Origin: DATBDM01 sp036269915
Lineage (GTDB): Bacteria; Actinomycetota; Thermoleophilia; Solirubrobacterales; Solirubrobacteraceae
DNA length: 12,741 bases
Direction of reading: 5' to 3'
Assembly (NCBI GenBank): GCA_036269915.1
Contig: DATBDM010000224.1
Location: forward strand, 1-12,741
Both the position numbers and the translations under genes were made by a program. Within the stretch, counting starts at the first letter, position 1; every line of letters starts with the position of its first letter. The notes under the pieces were generated by a model. It saw nothing but the letters and a program-made list of their open reading frames with translations, had not been told where the DNA came from and searched no databases. Positions 5,766 to 12,741 of this stretch are shown one piece after another.

Positions 5766-7229
5766 ATGCGGGGAGGGCTCACGCGGCGGGAGGTGCTGGC
5801 GAGGGCAGGGGCGGGAGCGGCGGCGCTCACGTTGCCGGGCTGGCTCGCGGCCTGCGGCGGTGAGACGGCGCAGCACCACCCGGACGCCGACCAGTGGAAG
5901 CAGTTCGCCGGGACGAAGCTCAACTTCATCTCGGAGAACACGGCGCCGACCTCGGCGATCGCGGCCAACCTCGAGCCGTTCCGGAAGCTCACGGGGATCG
6001 ACGTGACGATCACCCAGCTCGAGCTCTCGGCGCTCGTGCAGAAGGTCGCGCTCGACTTCGCCTCGGGGCTCGGCTCCTACCAGGTCATCTACGCCGACCC
6101 GTACCAGATCCTCGCGCCCTACCACGAGGCGCTCGCCGACCTGAATACGTTCATGCACGACGACAACCTGCCCAAGCTCGAGGACGAGGGCGACTTCATC
6201 CCGGTCCAGCTCGACGCCGCCGGTCGCTTCGTCGACAAGGGCAAGGTCTACGCGCTGCCCTACGACGCGCCGACGATGATCTGGCAGTACCGCAAGGACC
6301 TGTTCCAGAAGCACGGCGACCGTATGAAGCAGGACCTCGGGTTCGACCCGATGCCCTCCGACAGCTCGACCTGGGAGCAGTTCTACAAGACCTCGAAGTG
6401 GTTCCGCGACAACGCGCGCGAGGACGTGCCCTACGGCCACGGCAACCAGGCCAAGCAGCACGACTCGCTGATGAACGACTTCTCCAACCTGCTGTGGGCC
6501 TACGGCGGCGACTACTTCCGCAACGGCACCGCGGTCGGGCGGATGGGCTCCAACGACCCGGGGGACCCGATCCTCGACTCCGCCGAGGCGGTCCACGCGG
6601 CCGACGTCTACAACCGTCTCGTCGCGATCGCGCACCCCGGCAGCCGCGGCTGGGACTGGGACGGGCTCGGCGCCGCGTTCTCCGCCGGCCAGCTCGCCAT
6701 GTGTGTGAACTGGCACGAGTTCGCCGCCGCCAACGAGGCGTCGAAGGCGACGAAGGGCAAGGTCGGCTACGCGGCGCTGCCGCGTGGGCCGAAGCGCCGC
6801 GCATGCATGTACGGCGGCACCGGGCTGGGCATCAACGCGGTCGCGTCGGAGATCGAGCAGAAGGCCGCGTGGCTGTTCGTCAACTGGGCCACGTCCAAGG
6901 ACGTGCAGCTCTCGAACCTGAAGTCCGACGTCGGCGGCGGCACGCCCACGCGCGACTCGGTCTACAAGCTCCCGCAGGTCCAGAAGGCCAAGCACGAGCC
7001 GTCGTCGATGCCGAACATCCTCACCACCGACGCCGTGTTCGAGGCCTGGAAGCCCGAGAACATCGGCCTACGCCCGAAGATCGCCGCCTGGAACGAGTGC
7101 GACACGGTGATCTTCACCCAGCTCTCCAAGATGATCGCCGGCCAGCAGCCGCCCGACTCGTGCATGAGCAACACCAAGGACGGCTTCGTGCAGGCGATCG
7201 ACAACGCCGAGTCGCTGAGGAGGGCCTGA
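5766..7229 (+). CDS. ABC transporter sugar-binding lipoprotein (SBP family 1), Tat-exported
   Basis: 487 residues. The N-terminus is a combined Tat and lipoprotein signal: the twin arginine motif TRREVL (6-11), an Ala/Gly-rich hydrophobic core, and the lipobox LAAC with Cys30 as the predicted lipid-anchored residue. The mature part is a solute-binding protein of the UgpB/MalE type (family 1): a first lobe with a Gln/Tyr/Asp-rich ligand region around YADPYQIL, and later GWDWDGLGAAFSAGQLAM and a C-terminal helical segment. Such proteins capture sugars, oligosaccharides or polyols outside the membrane and hand them to the permeases. The ligand is not readable; the downstream dehydrogenases point to a sugar alcohol or related monosaccharide. 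It is first in a five-gene operon, and its TGA shares one base with the next ATG (TGATG). Confidence 0.92.
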   Translation: MRGGLTRREVLARAGAGAAALTLPGWLAACGGETAQHHPDADQWKQFAGTKLNFISENTAPTSAIAANLEPFRKLTGIDVTITQLELSALVQKVALDFASGLGSYQVIYADPYQILAPYHEALADLNTFMHDDNLPKLEDEGDFIPVQLDAAGRFVDKGKVYALPYDAPTMIWQYRKDLFQKHGDRMKQDLGFDPMPSDSSTWEQFYKTSKWFRDNAREDVPYGHGNQAKQHDSLMNDFSNLLWAYGGDYFRNGTAVGRMGSNDPGDPILDSAEAVHAADVYNRLVAIAHPGSRGWDWDGLGAAFSAGQLAMCVNWHEFAAANEASKATKGKVGYAALPRGPKRRACMYGGTGLGINAVASEIEQKAAWLFVNWATSKDVQLSNLKSDVGGGTPTRDSVYKLPQVQKAKHEPSSMPNILTTDAVFEAWKPENIGLRPKIAAWNECDTVIFTQLSKMIAGQQPPDSCMSNTKDGFVQAIDNAESLRRA

Positions 7230-8155
7230 TGGCCGTCGCCGCAGAACACCGCAGCCAGGCCCGCGAACGCTCGCGCACGCGCCGCCGCTTCGGACTGTCC
7301 TTCGAGGGCCGGCTCATGGCCCCGGCGCTGATCATCCTCGCGCTGCTCTCGCTGCTGCCGTTCCTCTACATCATCGCGATGAGCCTCTCGCGGGTGGGGC
7401 TGATCGGCGGCATCAGCCTGCACTGGGCGGGCCTGGACAACTGGTCGCGGCTGTTCTCGGACTCCTCGGTCGGCGCCGCCTGGGTGCGCTCGATCGTCTA
7501 CTTCGTGGCAACCGTCGGCCTGGAGATGCTGCTCGGCATCGGGATCGCGCTGCTGATCTACGAGCTGGCCTGGGGACGCAACCTCGTGCTCTCGCTGCTG
7601 CTCATGCCGATGTTCATGGCCCCCGTCATCGTCGGGCTGCTCGGCCGCTTCTTGACCGACTCGACCTTCGGCCTGTACGCGTGGGTGCTGCGCGAGACCG
7701 GGATCTACTCGGGCGACATCCTCGGCAGCACCACCTCCGCGTTCATCGCCGTGACGCTGATGGACGTGTGGGAGTGGACGCCGCTGATCGCGCTGATCGT
7801 GCTCGCCGGCCTGGCGTCGCTGCCGGGGCCGGTGATGGAGGCGGCGGCGATCGACGGCGCGGGCTACTGGAAGCGGCTCCGGCACATCGTGCTGCCGATG
7901 ATCGCGGGCGTCGTCGTGGTCGCGCTGCTCGTGCGCTCGATGGACGCCATCCGCTACTTCGACATCATCTACAACACGACCAACGGCGGTCCGGCGGACG
8001 CGACGAAGATCGTCCCGATCCGCCTCTACGAGACCGCCTTCCGCTTCTTCGACCTCGGCTACGCGGCGGCGATCGGCCTGTCGCTGCTGGCGGCGTCGAT
8101 CCTCGTCGCGAACCTCTTCCTGCGCACGCTCAAGCGGCAGGGGCTGGCGCGATGA
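7229..8155 (+). CDS. ABC sugar transporter permease 1 (UgpA/MalF-like)
   Basis: 308 residues, an inner-membrane subunit with a basic cytoplasmic N-terminus (Arg-rich to residue 28) and about six transmembrane helices (from 30-51, 88-112, 118-140, 170-197, 224-240, 278-298). The EAA loop that contacts the ATPase is clear at 204-223: EAAAIDGAGYWKRLRHIVLP, with the invariant Gly210. The motif YNTTNGGPADAT (248-259) is typical of MalF/UgpA-type permeases. The ATG overlaps the preceding stop by one base and follows a strong GAGGAGG with 6 bases of spacing. The end overlaps the next gene by four bases (ATGA). It pairs with the following permease to form the channel; no ATPase gene is nearby. Confidence 0.94.
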   Translation: MAVAAEHRSQARERSRTRRRFGLSFEGRLMAPALIILALLSLLPFLYIIAMSLSRVGLIGGISLHWAGLDNWSRLFSDSSVGAAWVRSIVYFVATVGLEMLLGIGIALLIYELAWGRNLVLSLLLMPMFMAPVIVGLLGRFLTDSTFGLYAWVLRETGIYSGDILGSTTSAFIAVTLMDVWEWTPLIALIVLAGLASLPGPVMEAAAIDGAGYWKRLRHIVLPMIAGVVVVALLVRSMDAIRYFDIIYNTTNGGPADATKIVPIRLYETAFRFFDLGYAAAIGLSLLAASILVANLFLRTLKRQGLAR

Positions 8156-8973
8156 ACGGCCGCAAGATCGGGATCCGCGCGCTGATCGCGGTCGTCCTGC
8201 TGTGGACGCTCGTCCCGCTGCTGTGGATGCTGCTGTCGTCGTTCAAGCCGACCTCCTCGCTGGCGGCGACGACGCCCGAGCTCACCTTCACGCCGACGCT
8301 CGAGCACTACCGCGCGCTGTTCTCGGGCGGCAACGACATCGGCGGCTACGCGGTCAACTCGATCCTCTCGGCCGGCATCTCGACGCTGATCGCGGTCGCG
8401 CTCGGCTCGCTGGCCGGCTACGGGCTCGCGCGCAGCGAGTTCCGCGGCAAGGACCACGTGGCCTTCTGGATCATCTCCACGCGCATGGCGCCGATCGCCG
8501 CCGCTGTGCTGCCGTTGTTCGTGATCTTCCGGGCGACGCATCTGCTGGGGACGACGACCGGGCTGATCGTCGCCTACCTGTCGTTCAACCTGCCGTTCGC
8601 CATCTGGATCATGAACGCGTTCTTCGCCGACCTGCCGCCCTCGCTGGAGGAGGCCGCGATGGTCGACGGCGCGACGCGCTGGACGGCCTTCCGCCGCATC
8701 GCGCTGCCGCTCGTGCTGCCCGGCGTGGCGACGACCGCCATCCTCTGCCTGGTGTTCTCCTGGAACGACTACGCGTTCGCCTCGACCTTCTCGGGCCCCG
8801 ACTCGCAGACGCTGCCGATGGCCGCCTCCCAGCTGGTCACCCAGACCGAGATCGACTGGGGGCAGCTGACCGCGATCGGCACGATCGTCGTCGCGCCGAT
8901 GATCCTCGTCGGGCTCGTCGTGCGGAAGTGGCTCGTCACCGGGCTCACGCTCGGGGCGGTGACCGGCGAGTGA
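8152..8973 (+). CDS. ABC sugar transporter permease 2 (UgpE/MalG-like)
   Basis: 273 residues with about six membrane helices, starting with a hydrophobic segment at 10-30 and the MalG-type SSFKP motif (29-33). The EAA loop spans about 166-186 (EEAAMVDGATRW then FRRIALP), with Gly173. The WNDYAFA motif (204-210) and the C-terminal GLTLGAVTGE are standard for this subunit. It forms the translocation pore with permease 1. The start ATG is embedded in the previous gene's stop (ATGA), and the end overlaps the dehydrogenase start (GTGA), so all these products are translationally coupled. Confidence 0.94.
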   Translation: MNGRKIGIRALIAVVLLWTLVPLLWMLLSSFKPTSSLAATTPELTFTPTLEHYRALFSGGNDIGGYAVNSILSAGISTLIAVALGSLAGYGLARSEFRGKDHVAFWIISTRMAPIAAAVLPLFVIFRATHLLGTTTGLIVAYLSFNLPFAIWIMNAFFADLPPSLEEAAMVDGATRWTAFRRIALPLVLPGVATTAILCLVFSWNDYAFASTFSGPDSQTLPMAASQLVTQTEIDWGQLTAIGTIVVAPMILVGLVVRKWLVTGLTLGAVTGE

Positions 8974-9974
8974 GCAACCTCGCCGCGGTCCTGCACGAGC
9001 CCGGCGACATCCGCATCGAGGAGCGCCCGATGCCCGAGCCCGGGCCGCGCGAGGTGCTGGTCGAGGTCACCTCGGTCGGCGTCTGCGGCTCCGACGTGCA
9101 CTACTACGAGCACGGGCGCATCGGCAGCCACGTCGTGCGCGCGCCGCTGGTCCTCGGCCACGAGTCCGCGGGGCGCGTCGTCGCGCTCGGCGAGGGCGCG
9201 TCCAAGCACGCCGAGGGCGACCGCGTGACGCTCGAGCCGGGCGTCCCCTGCGGGCGCTGCCGGGAGTGCCGGGCAGGCCGGTACAACCTCTGCCCCGACG
9301 TCGTCTTCTTCGGGACGCCGCCGGTCGACGGCGCGTTCGCCCGCTACGTCACGATCCACGAGGACTTCGCCTTCGCGCTGCCCGAGTCGCTGTCGGACGA
9401 CGTCGGCGCGCTGATGGAGCCGCTGTCGGTCGGCATCTGGGCCTGCCGCAAGGCGGGCGTCAGCGCCGGCGATCGCGTGCTCGTCACCGGCGCCGGGCCG
9501 ATCGGCCTGCTGGCGATGCAGGTCGCGCTCGCCTTCGGCGCGACCCAGGTCGAGATCTCCGACGTCAACGAGCGCCGGCTCGAGCTCGCACGGCGGACGG
9601 GCGCGACGCGGGCGCTGCGCGCGGGCGAGGACGAGCCCGCGGAGGCGGACGCGCTGATCGAGTGCAGCGGCCATCCCGGCGCCCTGCAGGCGGGCATCGC
9701 CGCGCTGCGCCCGGCCGGCACCGCGGTGCTCGTCGGCATGGGGCCGGGGGAGAGCGGCGAGGTCCCGCTCGCGCTGATCCAGGGTCGCGAGCTCTGGGTC
9801 ACCGGCACCTTCCGCTACGCCAACACCTACCCGACCGCGATCGCGCTCGCCGCGACCGGGCGCGTCGACCTGGACGCCATCATCACGGGGCACTTCGGCC
9901 TCGAGGACACCGAGACGGCGCTGCGCGCCGGCCGCGACGACCCCGGCAGCGTCAAGCCGGTCGTCCATCCGTGA
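8970..9974 (+). CDS. Zinc-dependent medium-chain dehydrogenase, sorbitol/xylitol/idonate type
   Basis: 334 residues, cytosolic, full length for the polyol dehydrogenase branch of the MDR superfamily. Catalytic zinc residues are Cys39 (VCGSD), His64-Glu65 (GHE) and the MEP glutamate Glu150. The structural zinc lobe has all four cysteines: Cys94, Cys97, Cys100 and Cys108. The cofactor fold shows GAGPIGL (174-180), and the Asp in ISDVN suggests an NAD preference. SDVHYYEHGRIGS is characteristic of sorbitol, xylitol and L-idonate dehydrogenases, which oxidise a secondary hydroxyl to a ketone. The exact substrate is unknown. The GTG start overlaps the permease stop by four bases, so the enzyme is made together with the transporter and probably acts on the imported compound. 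The last four bases overlap the SDR start. Confidence 0.92.
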   Translation: MSNLAAVLHEPGDIRIEERPMPEPGPREVLVEVTSVGVCGSDVHYYEHGRIGSHVVRAPLVLGHESAGRVVALGEGASKHAEGDRVTLEPGVPCGRCRECRAGRYNLCPDVVFFGTPPVDGAFARYVTIHEDFAFALPESLSDDVGALMEPLSVGIWACRKAGVSAGDRVLVTGAGPIGLLAMQVALAFGATQVEISDVNERRLELARRTGATRALRAGEDEPAEADALIECSGHPGALQAGIAALRPAGTAVLVGMGPGESGEVPLALIQGRELWVTGTFRYANTYPTAIALAATGRVDLDAIITGHFGLEDTETALRAGRDDPGSVKPVVHP

Positions 9975-10723
9975 GCACGCTGGACGCCTTCCGGCTCGAC
10001 GGGCGCGTCGCCGTCGTGACGGGCGGCAACCGCGGCCTGGGGGAGGCCTTCGCCCGCGCGCTCGGCGAGGCGGGCGCGCGCGTCGCGCTCGTTGCGCGCG
10101 ACCACGAGCGCTCGGCCGCGGTGGCGGAGGCGCTCGGGGCGCTCGCGGTGCCGGCGGACGTCACCGATCCCGCCGACGTGCGGGCGATGCTCGCGACGGT
10201 CACCGAGGAGCTCGGACCGGTCGACGTGCTCGTCAACAACGCGGGCGTCTGCCATCACCGCCCGGCGCTCGAGGTCCCCGACGAGGAGTGGCGCCACGTC
10301 TGGGACGTCAACGTCGACGGGCTCTGGCACTGCAGCCGGATCGTCGGCGCGCAGATGGTGCAGCGCGGGACCGGGGCGATCGTCAACGTCGGCTCGATCT
10401 CCGCGCTGATCGTCAACCGCCCGCAGATGCAGCCGGCCTACAACGCTTCGAAGGCGGCGGTCCACCAGCTGACGAAGTCGCTCGCGGCCGAGTGGGCGCC
10501 CGACGGCGTGCGCGTCAACGCCCTTGCGCCGGGCTACGTGAAGACCGAGATGGCCCCGGTCGACGAGCCGCGCTTCAAGCGCCACTGGATCGACGACGCG
10601 CCGATGGGCCGCGCCGCGCTGCCCGAGGAGCTCGGGCCCTCGCTCGTCTACCTGGCGAGCGACGCCTCGAGCTTCATGACCGGCTCGGTGCTGGTCGTCG
10701 ACGGCGGCTACACGCTCTGGTAG
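9971..10723 (+). CDS. SDR oxidoreductase, polyol/ketose (sorbose reductase or gluconate 5-dehydrogenase-like)
   Basis: 250 residues, a classical SDR. Cofactor motif TGGNRGLG (17-24), NNAG (89-92), Asn114, and the catalytic triad Ser144, Tyr157, Lys161 are all intact. The run VNRPQMQPAYNASKAAV before and around the catalytic Tyr resembles mannitol/arabinitol dehydrogenase and sorbose reductase members. APGYVKTEM is also shared with gluconate 5-dehydrogenase (IdnO). With the upstream zinc enzyme this gives an oxidation-then-reduction or two-step oxidation scheme, as in the IdnD/IdnO route for L-idonate; this is inference. The GTG start overlaps the previous stop by four bases (GTGA). It is the last gene of the operon, and its 3' end overlaps the convergent regulator gene by 16 bases. 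Confidence 0.92.
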   Translation: MSTLDAFRLDGRVAVVTGGNRGLGEAFARALGEAGARVALVARDHERSAAVAEALGALAVPADVTDPADVRAMLATVTEELGPVDVLVNNAGVCHHRPALEVPDEEWRHVWDVNVDGLWHCSRIVGAQMVQRGTGAIVNVGSISALIVNRPQMQPAYNASKAAVHQLTKSLAAEWAPDGVRVNALAPGYVKTEMAPVDEPRFKRHWIDDAPMGRAALPEELGPSLVYLASDASSFMTGSVLVVDGGYTLW

Positions 10724-11370
10724 CCGGCGAGCACCTCGCGCAGAACCACCAGCGCGCGATCGCGGTGCGCGTCGAGCTCCGCGACGAGCCGGTCGGCGTC
10801 ACGCGCGCGCAGCGCGGCGAGGATCCGCTCGTGCGCCTCGAGCGATCGGTCGCGCTCCTCGGGCGAGTTGTAGTAGAGCGCCCGGTAGGCCTCGGTGGAG
10901 TCCCACAGCATGCGGATCATCCGCATCGCGTGCGGGTTGGCCGGCGCCGCGAGGATCGCGAAGTGAAAGCGCCGGTTCGCGGCCAGCTCGCCGGCGACGT
11001 CACCCGCGGCCGCGGCCGCGCCGCAGTCCGCCGCAGCGGCCTCGATGCGCGCCAGCGCGTCCGGCCCGATCGCCGGCAGCGCCTCGCGTGCCGCGCGACC
11101 CTCGAGCACCCGCCGCAGCGCGTAGATCTCCTCGAGGTCGGCCATCCGCAGCTCGGTCACGAAGTAGCCGCGTCGCGGCAGGTAGGTGACCTGCCCCTCC
11201 TGCTCGAGCGCGCGCAGCGCCTCGCGCACCGGCGCCACGCTCAGCCCCATGCGCTCGGCGACGTCCTCCTGGTTGACGCGCTGGCGCGGGCGCAGGTCGC
11301 CGGTGACGATCGCCCGGCGCAGCCAGTCGAGGGCGTGCTGCTGCGCGGTGCCCAGGGCCGCCGTGCTCAC
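10708..11370 (-). CDS. GntR-family transcriptional regulator, FadR/FCD subfamily
   Basis: 220 residues. The N-terminal winged helix (about 8-75) carries the helix-turn-helix VNQEDVAERMGLSVAPVREALRALEQ region (32-57) and the wing GYFVTE. The C-terminal all-helical FCD effector domain (about 78-215) has the usual metal/acid-binding residues: Asn132 (often Asp), His136, His180 and His202. Such regulators bind organic acids or acyl compounds and usually repress catabolic genes. The GTG start overlaps the stop of the glutaryl-CoA dehydrogenase gene by four bases (GTGA), so the regulator is expressed from that gene's promoter. This suggests feedback on glutaryl-CoA or glutarate metabolism. Control of the convergent sugar operon is possible, but the operator-like motif seen upstream of the dehydrogenase was not found upstream of that operon. 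Confidence 0.93.
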   Translation of the reverse strand: MSTAALGTAQQHALDWLRRAIVTGDLRPRQRVNQEDVAERMGLSVAPVREALRALEQEGQVTYLPRRGYFVTELRMADLEEIYALRRVLEGRAAREALPAIGPDALARIEAAAADCGAAAAAGDVAGELAANRRFHFAILAAPANPHAMRMIRMLWDSTEAYRALYYNSPEERDRSLEAHERILAALRARDADRLVAELDAHRDRALVVLREVLAGYQSV

Positions 11371-12551
11371 CGGAACGCGGAGATGCCGGTGAGCGCCTGG
11401 CCGACGACGAGCGCGTGGATGTCCGCCGTGCCCTCGTAGGTCACGACCGACTCGAGGTTGTTCATGTGCCGGATCACCGGGTACTCGAGCGTGATGCCGT
11501 TGGCGCCGAGCACCTGGCGTGCGGTGCGCGCGACGTCGAGCGCGGCGTTCACGTTGCCGAGCTTGCCCATGCTCACGTGCTCGGGGCGCAGCGTCCCCTC
11601 GTCCTTCATGCGGCCGAGGTGCAGCGCGAGCAGCGACGCGCGGTTGACCTCGAGCGCCATGTTCGCGAGCTTCGACTGGACGAGCTGGCGCGCCGCGATC
11701 GGCTCACCGAACTGGACGCGCTCCTTGCTGTAGTCGAGCGCGGCCTCAAAGCACGCGCGCGCGGCGCCGGCGGCGCCCCAGACGATCCCGTAGCGCGCCT
11801 CGTTGAGGCACGACAGCGGCCCGCGCAGGGAGGTCGCCTCGGGCAGGATCGCGTCGGCGGGCAGGCGCACGTCGTCGAGCAGCAGCTCCGAGGTGACCGA
11901 CGCACGCAGCGACAGCTTCTGGTGGATGTCCTGGGTGGTGAAGCCCGGCGTGTCGCGCGGCACGAGGAAGCCCCGCACGCCCTCGTCGGTGCGCGCCCAG
12001 ACCACCGCGACGTCGGCGATCGAGCCGTTGGTGATCCACATCTTCGAGCCGTGCAGGATCCAGTCGTCGCCGTCGCGGCGCGCCTTGGTGCGCATCGAGC
12101 CCGGGTCCGAGCCGGAGTCGGGCTCGGTCAGCCCGAAGCAGCCGATCGCGTCGCCGGCGGCCATCCGCGGCAGCCACTGCTGCTTCTGCTCCTCCGAGCC
12201 CCAGCGGTGGATCGCGTACATCGCCAGCGAGCCCTGGACGGAGACGAGGCTGCGCACGCCCGAGTCGCCGGCCTCGAGCTCCATGCAGGCGAGCCCGTAG
12301 GCCGTGGCGCTCGCGCCCGCGCAGCCGTAGCCCTCGAGGTGCATGCCGAAGAGGCCGAGCCGGCCGATCTCTGCAGCGAGCTCGGAGGGGATCGTCGCCT
12401 CCTCGAACCAGTCCGCGACGTTCGGCGTGACCCGGTCGGCCACGAAGGAGCGCACCGTGTCGCGGATCATCCGCTCCTCGTCGTCGAGCAGGGTGTCGAT
12501 GGCGAGGAAGTCGTTCGGGCGCAGCGCGGGCGTCTCGGCGGTCGCGGACAC
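11367..12551 (-). CDS. gcdH: Acyl-CoA dehydrogenase, glutaryl-CoA dehydrogenase type
   Basis: 394 residues, full length for the FAD acyl-CoA dehydrogenase family. Glutaryl-CoA dehydrogenase oxidises and decarboxylates glutaryl-CoA to crotonyl-CoA in lysine, tryptophan and glutarate breakdown. The assignment rests on subfamily residues: Arg100 in DSGVRSLVSVQ, matching the Arg that binds the substrate carboxylate in human GCDH, and the catalytic Glu373 in TYEGTADIHALVVGQALTGI. FAD-binding motifs GCFGLTEPDSGSDP (137-150) and WITNGS (172-177) are intact. The GTG start at 12551 has AAAGGA 8 bases upstream and a TATAAT box behind it. The last four bases overlap the GntR gene. The symbol is by similarity; a related dicarboxylyl-CoA substrate cannot be excluded. 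Confidence 0.9.
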   Translation of the reverse strand: MSATAETPALRPNDFLAIDTLLDDEERMIRDTVRSFVADRVTPNVADWFEEATIPSELAAEIGRLGLFGMHLEGYGCAGASATAYGLACMELEAGDSGVRSLVSVQGSLAMYAIHRWGSEEQKQQWLPRMAAGDAIGCFGLTEPDSGSDPGSMRTKARRDGDDWILHGSKMWITNGSIADVAVVWARTDEGVRGFLVPRDTPGFTTQDIHQKLSLRASVTSELLLDDVRLPADAILPEATSLRGPLSCLNEARYGIVWGAAGAARACFEAALDYSKERVQFGEPIAARQLVQSKLANMALEVNRASLLALHLGRMKDEGTLRPEHVSMGKLGNVNAALDVARTARQVLGANGITLEYPVIRHMNNLESVVTYEGTADIHALVVGQALTGISAFR

Positions 12552-12559
12552 GGGTCGGG

Positions 12560-12565
12560 TCCTTT
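12560..12565 (-). promoter_or_regulatory. Ribosome binding site of the glutaryl-CoA dehydrogenase gene
   Basis: AAAGGA on the minus strand lies 8 bases before the GTG start. It selects this GTG as the start. Confidence 0.6.
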
Positions 12566-12579
12566 CTCTGAGGTTAGAA

Positions 12580-12585
12580 ATTATA
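12580..12585 (-). promoter_or_regulatory. -10 box (TATAAT) of the gcdH-gntR operon
   Basis: A consensus TATAAT stands in an AT-rich island of an otherwise very GC-rich region. It puts transcription start near 12572 and leaves a leader of about 20 bases with the ribosome binding site. No -35 match is present at 16-18 bases. The box lies within an imperfect palindrome, TTAGAAATTATAA (12574-12586, plus strand), which differs from perfect symmetry at one pair. Confidence 0.6.
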
Positions 12586-12595
12586 AGATCGCCAA

Positions 12596-12604
12596 GGTAT
12601 CACC
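12596..12604. promoter_or_regulatory. Candidate GntR/FadR-type operator upstream of gcdH
   Basis: GGTATCACC has symmetric GGT/ACC half-sites with a 3-base spacer. It matches the GT-N3-AC core described for FadR-subfamily operators. It sits 10 bases upstream of the TATAAT box, where bound protein would block polymerase, and overlaps the stop codon of the neighbouring gene. Binding by the co-transcribed GntR protein is inferred. Confidence 0.35.
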
Positions 12605-12741
12605 CCCGGGGGGCGAGCAGCGCGATGAGCGCCGACTGCACCGGCCGGGGCGGGACCGTCATGACGACGTCGGCACGGTGGCGCTGCAGGAACGCCGCAG
12701 CCCACCGGGCGCCGCGCCAGTTGCGCGGGATCCCGCCGCGC
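12600..12741 (-). CDS. C-terminal fragment of an unrecognised protein, cut by the window edge
   Basis: An open frame enters from the right edge and ends at a TGA (12602-12600), giving 46 residues rich in Arg, Ala and Pro that include NWRGARWAAAFLQRH, DVVMTVPPRPVQ and a tail LIALLAPRG. I do not recognise the family. Coding is supported by an uninterrupted frame of normal-looking composition ending shortly before the gcdH promoter. The 48 bases between this stop and the gcdH start hold that promoter. The gene could be an upstream member of the same transcription unit. Confidence 0.45.
   Translation of the reverse strand, partial: RGGIPRNWRGARWAAAFLQRHRADVVMTVPPRPVQSALIALLAPRG

Noticed and set aside
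5736..6995. Long minus-strand open frame (419 codons) opposite the sugar-binding lipoprotein gene
   Set aside because: Low-complexity Arg/Val/Leu composition, no family features, and fully antisense to a gene with a Tat signal, lipobox and solute-binding fold.
8769..9968. Minus-strand open frame of 399 codons opposite the zinc dehydrogenase gene
   Set aside because: Composition-driven shadow; the plus strand has complete zinc and cofactor motifs.
1..12741. New defence, mobile or CRISPR system
   Set aside because: No nuclease/helicase/toxin-antitoxin set, transposase, integrase, direct-repeat array or tRNA-flanked insertion was seen; genes are recognisable metabolic, transport or regulatory types with uniform composition.

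Overview
The window is very GC-rich and densely packed, and it reads as a chromosomal stretch of a high-GC actinobacterium. Product similarity supports this: a carbonic anhydrase close to mycobacterial Rv1284/CanA, an actinobacterial-type sulfite oxidase-like protein, a DUF2630 protein, and an ABC sugar cassette with no ATPase of its own. A deep-branching lineage such as Solirubrobacterales is plausible, but that is a guess from base composition and gene style. No RNA gene, CRISPR array, insertion sequence, integrase, phage gene or attachment site was seen. No gene-free stretch exceeds 300 bases.

Layout. (1) 1-1278, +: the 3' part of a membrane-protein gene built from two tandem DUF2238 (YjdF-like) units, the second with degenerate key residues. 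(2) 1268-3043, -: a two-gene unit, a TVP38/TMEM64-type membrane protein followed without a gap by a PHP-domain phosphoesterase. (3) 3115-3612, +: beta-carbonic anhydrase with a palindrome-rich promoter. (4) 3626-3955, - and 4001-4813, +: a small ArsR/SdpR-like repressor divergent from an atypical SDR that lacks the YxxxK active site. (5) 4814-5679, -: DUF2630 protein, then a cytosolic sulfite oxidase-like molybdopterin protein. (6) 5766-10723, +: a five-gene operon (Tat lipoprotein binding protein, two permeases, zinc polyol-type dehydrogenase, SDR), every junction overlapping by 1-4 bases. (7) 10708-12551, -: a glutaryl-CoA dehydrogenase-like gene overlapping a downstream GntR/FCD regulator by 4 bases. 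(8) 12600-12741, -: the C-terminal end of an unrecognised gene.

How it works together. The five-gene operon looks like uptake of a sugar or sugar alcohol followed by two successive NAD(P)-linked oxidoreductions. The energising ATPase must be encoded elsewhere, as for MsiK-type shared ATPases. The glutaryl-CoA dehydrogenase/GntR pair belongs to lysine, tryptophan or glutarate breakdown and carries the window's best promoter: a TATAAT box, a good ribosome binding site and a FadR-like GGT-N3-ACC candidate operator. That motif was not found upstream of the sugar operon, which argues against GntR control of it.

The window is mainly ordinary metabolism. I found no convincing new defence, mobile or signalling system. 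The items most worth a second look are the decayed internal duplication in the first gene, the SDR without its catalytic pair, and the compact regulatory regions.
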